Below, in pieces: positions 18,501 through 24,664 of a stretch of DNA of 24,664 nucleotides. Both the position numbers and the translations under genes were made by a program. Each line of letters starts with the position of its first letter. The stretch's first letter is position 1. Source of the DNA: Saccoglossus kowalevskii (lineage: Eukaryota; Hemichordata; Enteropneusta; Harrimaniidae); the NCBI RefSeq assembly GCF_000003605.2, contig NW_003150757.1:380611-405274 (forward strand), written 5' to 3'. Below the pieces are notes generated by a model. The model was not told where the DNA came from and made no database searches. It worked only from the letters and a program-made list of their open reading frames with translations.

Positions 18501-20241
18501 CGATATCAGCAAACAACTAGAATTTAAAACTAAACACAATTGCAAAAACTTTGATTGGTTCATGAAAGAAGTGGCTCCAGACCTTCTTGCAGTTTATCCC
18601 GTCCCTGCAGCAAATCAAGCCTGGGGAGAAGTAAGTCGGCGCTTTTATCGATCTATACTTTTATAAAATCAGAATAAATCTGTGTAGCATTTTGACTTTA
18701 GCACCAATGAAATTATAATTATAATATCGATTACTATGAAAAGTTATTATTGTTTTGCTTTTTTTACCCGAACTATTTCTTGACTCAAAGAAAAAGTTAA
18801 CATTAACGCTAATATTTTATCCGTAGTCGTCGTTCAATGAAAATAATTTTTTTGAGAGATAAAAATATATAATATCATGTCATATACCAATAGATGCACC
18901 ATCAAACAAATTTGATAGCATAAGATTTAAAATTAAAAAAATACAATTAACTGTGTTGAATCTCCATTTCAGATTAAGTCCAATACTAATAAAGTATGCG
19001 TGGATACGATGGGAAATAGGGAAGGTGGTACCATTGGTATCTCTGGTTGCCATGGACAGGGAGGAAACCAACTGTTTCGAATCACAGAGGATCACGAATT
19101 CCGAATTCACGAACTTTGTTTGTACGAGATATATTCCGAGGTGAAATTACGTCGGTGCGATGGAAAGTCCAAATACTCGTGGTTTTTTGATGAGGTACAG
19201 TGTGCTCAATTTGTAATGTGTACTAATTTTAACTCGTCATTTTCTAAAAACCGCCAAGCTATTAATTTTTCGGTTGCTTAAATTGTATCGGATAAAATAG
19301 GCTTCAAATCTTACGATCATGCCAAAGCATCTCACATTTAAGCAGCTGAACACTTGTATTCAACATTGTTCATATACATCTGTATTCAAGTTCGTTGTTC
19401 TCAGTACATGTATATGTATAACGATATTGTTTAACATATTAATTTGCATATTTTTTCTAAATATCAGACTATATCAGTAAAATAAGAACTCTGTTTTTGT
19501 CTAATGTCAACATTCCAATCATTGTGTCATCGTACCACCTCCTTGTCTGACGTGATGTCGGTACGTCGTGGCCATATACACTGTAAAACACGTCTTTTTA
19601 GCTAGCAGGGTATTTTTAGCTAATTTAGCTAATCCGTCTTTTCGCTAAAGTTCAAGATGTTGCTAATTTAAGTGAAGTATATTCCCACATTGATATTGTG
19701 GGGACACTAAAGCTAAATTAAGATTCTGTCAATTCATGCCTTGAGTCAAATTCGCTAAACTGTTATGTAACTTCTGTTGTGAAGATTGGTTAAAGCTGTC
19801 TCAGCACGTCTCAGCACAGTATTGGTGTGGAAAGATAGCCAACCTGCAGCGTCAACGGTGTCATTGTTTACAAGCAAGCGCCTACCCATGAGCCTTTGCG
19901 TTCTTAGCTTGGGCTCTATTCCAGCGCATGCGCAGGTGACGACCCTCCCACTTTAATTTGGCTACTATTACGGCATTATAACATTATAAAACGTCCTGGG
20001 TTGCTGCAAACAACTATATTATGGCGAAGAATGATTCCAGCTACGAATTCTAATTTCCGAAGTGTATTTACTAACGTTTGTCTTGTGTTTTCCGTTTCAG
20101 TCCAAAGGATGGATATCACTGAAGGATAAAAACTTGTGCCTCGAATTAAACTCTAATCTACGGCGATTATCCATGAAGAAATGCGACATATCTAATGGAT
20201 TACAAAAGTGGATTATAAACAATCAATTAAAGATTTCCTGA
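15046..20241 (+). CDS. GALNT7: Polypeptide N-acetylgalactosaminyltransferase 7-like
   Basis: Ten exons: 15046-15180, 15654-15925, 16534-16700, 17132-17345, 17460-17633, 17741-17858, 18021-18143, 18412-18630, 18973-19194, 20101-20241. The product has 594 residues (human about 657). It is a type II Golgi membrane protein: a basic start, membrane segment about 10-29, stem to about 135, GT-A catalytic domain about 136-470 and a ricin-type lectin domain about 475-594. The metal-binding DxH is D242-A-H244; WGGEN is 350-354; the SHVGH motif ends at H378; NQLFR and QKW (583-585) belong to the lectin domain. The order [43 protein letters not shown] is GALNT7-like. The family adds GalNAc from UDP-GalNAc to Ser/Thr; GALNT7 prefers partly glycosylated peptides. 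An in-frame TGA at 15040-15042 fixes the start. GALNT10/17 are the alternatives, less likely. Confidence 0.95.
15534..15573. repeat. GT dinucleotide microsatellite
   Basis: About 20 GT units in intron 1 of the GALNT7-like gene. Confidence 0.95.
15592..15620. repeat. CTATT pentanucleotide microsatellite
   Basis: Nearly six 5-bp units, ending 33 bp before exon 2. It sits where a branch point and pyrimidine tract are expected. Confidence 0.95.
15654..15925 (+). CDS. GALNT7: GALNT7 exon 2: stem region
   Basis: Residues 46-136. The acceptor CTGCCCTCTAG lies 33 bp after a TATTC microsatellite. The end, [20 protein letters not shown], is the conserved lead-in to the catalytic domain. Donor CA/GTGAGT, phase 2. 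Confidence 0.93.
16261..16293. repeat. Perfect 15-bp hairpin flanked by GGCCGAC
   Basis: CCATGGAGCTAAAAT, CTT, ATTTTAGCTCCATGG: a flawless inverted repeat with a 3-nt loop. GGCCGAC occurs at 16255-16261 and again at 16293-16299, overlapping the hairpin by one base on each side, like a target-site duplication. It lies in intron 2 of the GALNT7-like gene within a CG-rich patch. Confidence 0.9.
16534..16700 (+). CDS. GALNT7: GALNT7 exon 3: start of catalytic domain
   Basis: Residues 136-192: [29 protein letters not shown] and [10 protein letters not shown]. Acceptor TATATGTTAG, donor AAAG/GTAAGA, phase 1. Confidence 0.95.
17132..17345 (+). CDS. GALNT7: GALNT7 exon 4: DxH metal site
   Basis: Residues 192-263. 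Contains [12 protein letters not shown] and [11 protein letters not shown], with the Mn-binding D242/H244, and an NRT glycosylation sequon across the end. Acceptor CTCTTTCACAG, donor ATAG/GTAAGT, phase 2. Confidence 0.95.
17460..17633 (+). CDS. GALNT7: GALNT7 exon 5
   Basis: Residues 263-321. [10 protein letters not shown] and [11 protein letters not shown], ending SSEPYR. Short 114-bp and 107-bp introns flank it. Confidence 0.95.
17741..17858 (+). CDS. GALNT7: GALNT7 exon 6: WGGEN motif
   Basis: Residues 321-360. [20 protein letters not shown], then [17 protein letters not shown], the acceptor-site loop of the family. Phase 0 donor AAG/GTAGTT. Confidence 0.95.
18021..18143 (+). CDS. GALNT7: GALNT7 exon 7
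   Basis: Residues 361-401. [21 protein letters not shown] with the metal-contacting H378, then an NAT sequon. The usual family motif is S-R-V-G-H; here it is S-H-V-G-H. Confidence 0.94.
18412..18630 (+). CDS. GALNT7: GALNT7 exon 8: end of catalytic domain
   Basis: Residues 402-474. [18 protein letters not shown], then [15 protein letters not shown] and the WGE that leads into the lectin domain. Acceptor CTGATTATAG, phase 0 at both ends. Confidence 0.94.
18973..19194 (+). CDS. GALNT7: GALNT7 exon 9: lectin domain, first part
   Basis: Residues 475-548. [27 protein letters not shown] and [13 protein letters not shown]. Acceptor CTCCATTTCAG, donor GAG/GTACAG. Confidence 0.94.
19195..20100 (+). 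other. GALNT7 intron 9
   Basis: No coding signal. A stretch at about 19585-19760 is dense in GCTAA/TTAGC words and has a small CCCACA..TGTGGG stem near 19685-19703, perhaps an old transposon remnant. Confidence 0.4.
20101..20241 (+). CDS. GALNT7: GALNT7 exon 10: lectin domain, C-terminus
   Basis: Residues 549-594. Contains LCLEL and LQKWIINNQ, ending in TGA. Acceptor TTTTCCGTTTCAG after a 906-bp intron. Confidence 0.94.
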   Translation, partial: SKGWISLKDKNLCLELNSNLRRLSMKKCDISNGLQKWIINNQLKIS

Positions 20242-20487
20242 CATCTACATCATTTGTTTTATTTTATGACAAATTGTTTATTTTTTTATTATTTTCTGTC
20301 TATGCAAAACGTACCAGCGGCAATCATTTATCCGTTTTCTGTTCGAAGTTGTTTTTGTTGATGCTGAGCAGTGGGTTGTGATGTGATTGGCTGAAAGTAG
20401 GCGCATTGTTTGAAATGCAGATGATACTGCAAATGCATTGTAGGCTGGAGTTTATGTCGCGAGAGTAAAAGAAAAAAAGTATCGAGC

Positions 20488-20592
20488 CGCACCGAAGCTA
20501 CGTACATGACGTATTTTTATTCCAGACGACAGCGGGCGCCGCATCGAAGCTACGTACATTACCTACTGTTATCTAGGGCGACAGTGGACGAC
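20488..20592. repeat. 52-bp tandem duplication
   Basis: Two diverged copies, aligned on CGAAGCTACGTACAT at 20493 and 20545, with GACAG.GG following in each. The first copy contains TGACGTA. Confidence 0.65.
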
Positions 20593-20841
20593 CAAAATAA
20601 CCTATTTACATATATCTGAAATGTACCAACGATTACTATTTTTTCAGGCAACATTTCGAGTCAGGCAGCTGGCAAACTATTTGGATGTGTTGTTTTCCGA
20701 ATCATTTGTTACAGTATTTTTGAGAAACCAGGTGACGTGTTACGTTTCTCTACAGCAATAATTAATATATACACACGCTTAAACAGACTCTGTTCATCCT
20801 TGATGATTTTGTACTGTACCTGACTGTTTTTTACACTTACA

Positions 20842-20847
20842 AATAAA
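20842..20847 (+). terminator. GALNT7: Candidate poly(A) signal for GALNT7
   Basis: AATAAA followed by GTGTC, 600 bp after the TGA on the coding strand. No better candidate was noticed before ECH1. Confidence 0.45.
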
Positions 20848-21907
20848 GTGTCAAACGACGTGATCTCTACTTGTTGTTCTTGTCTGATACTGATTGTTGT
20901 CAAAAGTGACCCTCGAACTGCCCTGTTAATCAGTTGCCCGAGATGATAGTGCCCCTATTTGCCCAATATTTCCGATGTGGTGGTGAAAGGGTACATTGAC
21001 AAGCGCAATGTGTGTTTTTTTCTCTGTCAGACGTAAAGTTATATTTTTTTCGAGATTTGAATATCTCATTACCACATAGGTATGTATCAAGCAGTGTATG
21101 GTATTTTTGATAAATAGCGCCACCATCGCGAGATATGTGTCCTGAATGTTAGATCAACTATTGGCAACTTGAAAGACTTGAACTACGTCATACAAGTTCA
21201 TTTCCATAACCCACCGAGTGCCCACTATAAAATGAATAGGGGTTTCCATGCTACGTACTCGACGTTTAAATGCTGGATACTTGAACACAAGCAGTGAGTT
21301 TTAACAACTTTTTCAAACAAAATTTGCAGTGAATTGCAACAACATACTAAACAAAATATAATCAATATTATTCCATCCGGAGAAGTGTGGCCAGTGTGCC
21401 CGGACTTTATCAAAAACGTGTCTACCCTAGTTTATATATTCTGATCCAACCTGGTGTTTTGTAACTGTATAACCAGAGGGCGTGGCATATTCAAAATAAA
21501 TCCAACACTAAGTTTTTTAACGATGAGTAATAATAATATCTGGTTGTGTCTGGAGTATTATTAAGAGATTAGCTTACACAGGAGTTGTTACAAACTGATT
21601 CATAACTTTATAGTAGGGAATAGACTTACCTTGCCTATAAAATAATAAGTTTTTTTCCAACCGTGTAGAAAGGTTTACATTTCTAATTTGACTTTTAATA
21701 TATGAAGATGTTTTGAATGTTGTGCACACATTATAATACAATGTATATCTCGTTGTTAACACGGTCTGTCCCCAAAGTAGTTCACGAAAAAAAAAAAAAA
21801 AACGTGTTCCCTTGAGCTCATTGGTTAATTGACAAACACAGACAAGTTCACGACAGTTCACGAGTCAAAGGCCAACCAACTGGGAACTTAAAAATCAGGT
21901 AGGAAAG

Positions 21908-22029
21908 ATGACATCCAACTCAGTCCCTAAGTTTGAGACGTTAGTGGTATCCAATCCGAGGGAATATGTATACAGAGTGGAATTGAACAGACCGCATAAA
22001 CTGAACGCAATGAACGACGTCTTCTGGCG
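21908..22029 (+). CDS. ECH1: ECH1 exon 1 (as recognised)
   Basis: [10 protein letters not shown] to MNDVFW plus two bases of the Arg codon. Donor CG/GTGAGT. The ATG context AAAGATG is acceptable. Confidence 0.88.
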
Positions 22030-24220
22030 GTGAGTAAAGTCCACAACACTCGTTTATTGTCCATTTCAGAAATATGCATATATATTAGTATAAATATGTG
22101 GTGTATATTTCTGAAATGAATATATAACTGATACACTACACAGCGCATGAAACGTGACATAATCGTATTGCATGCATGACCTTCAAATGACCTGGCACCT
22201 CTCCATCTCCGTAAACTAGGTCATTGAGTTCCGAAGAGGTACCAAAGCGCACACACTGCTCGGACAGGCGTCCCTACACACATCGCTATCGCTCTGTTCA
22301 CGTATAATTTTTCGGTAGATACCTTGCCTTCGAATATTGTATATTTAGTCATCGTTTCTTTCATTCCAATTTGTCAAAATTAGTATTGAATATTGTACTT
22401 ATTTGAGGAGAGGGTAGTTTGATTTACAACAAATATTATAGTGTAATTTACATTAACCATAATATATATGTTCATTCAAATGTAGGTAAAACATTGTGAC
22501 AGGAAATATACAAGTTAATTAATATGTATATGTTAATTTCAATAAAGGGAAATCTCAACGTGTTTTAATGGTATTGCAGAAGATCCTAATTGCAGGGTTG
22601 TCATAGTTACTGGTGCCGGTAGATTATTTACAGCAGGTTGGTGTAAATTCCCAAGAAGCGAATGTTCCAGGGAATGTATTTATCAGATTTCATCCTGGCC
22701 ATTTTGGGGGATGTTTTATTACATTCGATAGACAAATTAGGATAGAAACTATTCATTCAATGAAAACTGTCTGTAAAGCAGAGACTGCTATTTTAATTGT
22801 GATCTCTATAATACAGGACTTGATCTCACCGATTCTCAAATCCTGGCATTTACTGATGTTCAGAAAGATGTTGCTAGGAGAGCAATGCAAGTGTTTGACG
22901 TCATCAAGAAATTACAAGAATCGTTCAGTTTTATCGAGAAGGTAAATACCGTATATTCACGTAACAATGGATTCTTGTGGGTACATTAAATGAGTATTAA
23001 ACCACCTGTTTAATAACATTTATTGTTAAATATATATTTCTGGTTCAATGCTGACGTAAATCATATGTAACCATTTAGTACACGTTCGGTATTTCCAATG
23101 TGATTAAAATCAGATGTGGGTATTATTTATTTTTATTTTCCATATTTTATTTATTGTTGCTTATTTATGTCTATCTTTCGTTTTTTCTTGCCGTTATTCA
23201 GATATTTTATCTCGGTTGCCTTATATGCAATATCGTTCTCGGGTATTTAAATTGTTAAACAATTATCAGGGTTTATTGTATCTAAAGTGGAATTCATCTC
23301 AAAGCATTCTTTCATTAAACAAAATAAATACCGTAGCATTCGTCAGAATTGTCCAATATATAATAACTTCGAAATTTTGAAATATGATCAAACCTCTTTA
23401 CCATAGGAACCAATTATAAATGGCTCAAAAATCGACAACTTGAAAATTCGCTGATGTTTGAAACATTTTTAGTTCAAAAAGTAGTTCGGTTATCACAATT
23501 TTGTAAGCAAAATACTATAAAATTAAACCAAATGGTAAAAGTTTGGAATATCTCAGGCTGGTATTTACATGGTAGCCAATTACCTCAAAACATATTGATA
23601 CATTTCACGGATGACACGCGCCTGATTTTAAAAATAGATCAAATTGAATAGAATCCGCGTCAATAGCAGATGACTGTTGATTTATCAGTAAAATTATTGT
23701 ATGTTCCTTTTTGCAGTGCCGTAAACCTGTGATAGCGGCCATACATAATGGGTGTGTAGGTGGCGGTGTAGACATGGTGGCAGCTTGTGATATCAGACTG
23801 TGTACAGAAGACGCATGGTTCCAAGTCAAGGTGAACAATGTTTTGATATCTTGTTTCCACACCGCTAACACGTGATAATACCAGACATACGAGTGAATTT
23901 TAATTCTCGATATTAATGTCTGACTTGGTGTAAAAATGGACCCACCAGAATTACTAAAATAGACGATTTCTTATAATTAACGAGCACTCGTTCCATATCT
24001 TTACCATCATGACACCAATATCAATGCGCATGCACAGTAGTAACCATTATCATTGTTTATGTCCGTCCCTGCACAAGGAGGTAGATATCGGTGTGGCAGC
24101 GGATGTTGGCACTCTACAAAGACTCCCGAAGATAATAGGAAACGACAGCTTAGCAAGAGAGCTGGTTTACACGGCGAGAAGACTTCCAGCAACAGAGGCC
24201 AAGCAATTGGGACTTGTCAG
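21908..24220 (+). CDS. ECH1: Delta3,5-delta2,4-dienoyl-CoA isomerase, 5' part
   Basis: Five exons: 21908-22029, 22548-22636, 22817-22941, 23717-23830, 24078-24220. Junction phases are 2, 1, 0 and 0, with the last donor at phase 2. 197 residues are visible; the last third of the protein is beyond the right edge. This is a crotonase-fold enzyme that shifts the double bonds of 3,5-dienoyl-CoA to 2,4-dienoyl-CoA in beta-oxidation, in mitochondria and peroxisomes. [42 protein letters not shown] and [17 protein letters not shown] are ECH1-like. The three acidic catalytic residues known from the rat enzyme (D176, E196, D204) correspond to D131, E151 and D159, with the same spacing of 20 and 8, so activity is expected. 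No targeting presequence precedes the catalytic domain from this ATG, and the frame stays open upstream to a TGA near 21828. An upstream targeting exon, or targeting by the unseen C-terminus, is possible. Confidence 0.94.
22548..22636 (+). CDS. ECH1: ECH1 exon 2
   Basis: [17 protein letters not shown] to GAGRLFTAG. Acceptor AATAAAG; the donor G/GTTGGT is weak but gives the conserved phase 1 join to LDL in exon 3. Confidence 0.88.
22817..22941 (+). CDS. ECH1: ECH1 exon 3
   Basis: [11 protein letters not shown] to ESFSFIEK. Acceptor TATAATACAG, donor AAG/GTAAAT. A longer open frame across this exon in another phase is a shadow. Confidence 0.92.
23717..23830 (+). CDS. ECH1: ECH1 exon 4: oxyanion loop and D131
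   Basis: [19 protein letters not shown] to AWFQVK. Acceptor CTTTTTGCAG, donor AAG/GTGAAC, phase 0 at both ends. Confidence 0.95.
24078..24220 (+). CDS. ECH1: ECH1 exon 5: catalytic E151 and D159
   Basis: [20 protein letters not shown] to EAKQLGLV plus two bases. Acceptor CTGCACAAG, donor AG/GTGATA (weak, but in the right phase). Confidence 0.94.
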
Positions 24221-24664
24221 GTGATAATAGTATTATTTTATTAGCATATTAATATATTATTGTTAATTCAACGTATGCATGATTTTGAAATATTGAATAA
24301 TAATAATTACAACAGAGATTAAAACTGGTTTGCAGAAGATGTGTAATTTGTAAAGGCACCAGTATTTCATCTAATTTATTTATTGGATAGAATTGTTCAT
24401 GTTTGTTGCCATGACACTGGAAATTACGTCATTAGTTGTATGAAGTAATTGACTCATGGCTACGGGACTCGTTTCTTAGCGACATCTGAAATTGTATTTT
24501 GACGGTGTGTGAATACCAGCTGTAAGATTAACCGATATCACAATGCCCGATAGACAAATACATTTTATGCAAAATCACTGTTTATTTATTTATTTATTTA
24601 TTTTGTCCAACATTTAAAAAATAAATTCGTATCGTTTGCAAATTTGGGGAGTTTGAAAAAAATG
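24221..24664 (+). other. ECH1 intron 5, cut by the window edge
   Basis: No coding signal. A TTTA tetranucleotide repeat occupies about 24580-24603. Confidence 0.7.
24580..24603. repeat. TTTA microsatellite
   Basis: About six TTTA units. Confidence 0.9.

Larger units (their letters stand above)
20242..21907 (+). other. GALNT7 3' UTR and intergenic region before ECH1
   Basis: No gene is recognised. It holds the candidate poly(A) signal at 20842-20847, a 52-bp duplication at about 20488-20592, and an A run at about 21787-21803. The ECH1 promoter should lie in its right part, but no motif can be assigned. Confidence 0.5.

Noticed and set aside
18254-18520. 88-residue open frame
   Set aside because: It covers intron 7 and the start of GALNT7 exon 8 out of frame.
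22613-22945. 110-residue open frame
   Set aside because: It reads ECH1 exons 2 and 3 and the intron between them in the wrong frame.
1-24664. tRNA, rRNA or other structured RNA genes
   Set aside because: I saw no cloverleaf with A and B boxes and no rRNA-like stretch; a covariance-model scan would be needed to exclude short ncRNAs.

Overview
The window is nuclear DNA of an invertebrate animal. It is AT-rich, its genes are split by many introns with GT..AG borders, and repeats fill the non-coding space. The proteins are typical metazoan orthologues, and the repeat types suit a marine invertebrate such as a hemichordate, amphioxus or mollusc; the species cannot be fixed from sequence alone. 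No prokaryotic or viral gene is visible.

Layout. (1) 1613-8009, minus strand: the first four coding exons of an ankyrin-repeat gene, continuing off the left edge. Its third intron (about 5 kb) holds a family of short TA-flanked inverted-repeat elements and two degenerate tandem arrays. A decayed LINE endonuclease fragment lies beyond exon 4. Exon 3 carries a one-base deletion that breaks the reading frame. (2) 8452-9473, plus strand: a complete two-exon GLRX5 (mitochondrial CGFS glutaredoxin), head-to-head with the ankyrin gene across 442 bp. (3) 9474-15045: no gene is recognised. The region has an assembly gap (955 N) bounded by an identical 258-bp direct repeat, a GC-rich palindromic scrap, and two tandem arrays bounded by short inverted repeats. 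(4) 15046-20241, plus strand: a complete ten-exon GALNT7-type polypeptide GalNAc-transferase of 594 residues. (5) 21908-24220, plus strand: the first five recognised exons of ECH1 (dienoyl-CoA isomerase), running off the right edge.

The genes serve different pathways: iron-sulphur cluster transfer, O-glycosylation in the Golgi, and beta-oxidation of unsaturated fatty acids. I see no operon-like link between them. The nearest thing to shared control is the divergent ankyrin/GLRX5 promoter region.

The most interesting signal is in the repeats. Three separate arrays of degenerate units (about 120-165 bp) are each enclosed by a short inverted repeat, and two arrays also carry a hairpin beside a CTGTCTG-type microsatellite. 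This resembles the pearl/HINE class of non-autonomous Helentron-related elements, but the assignment is a hypothesis.
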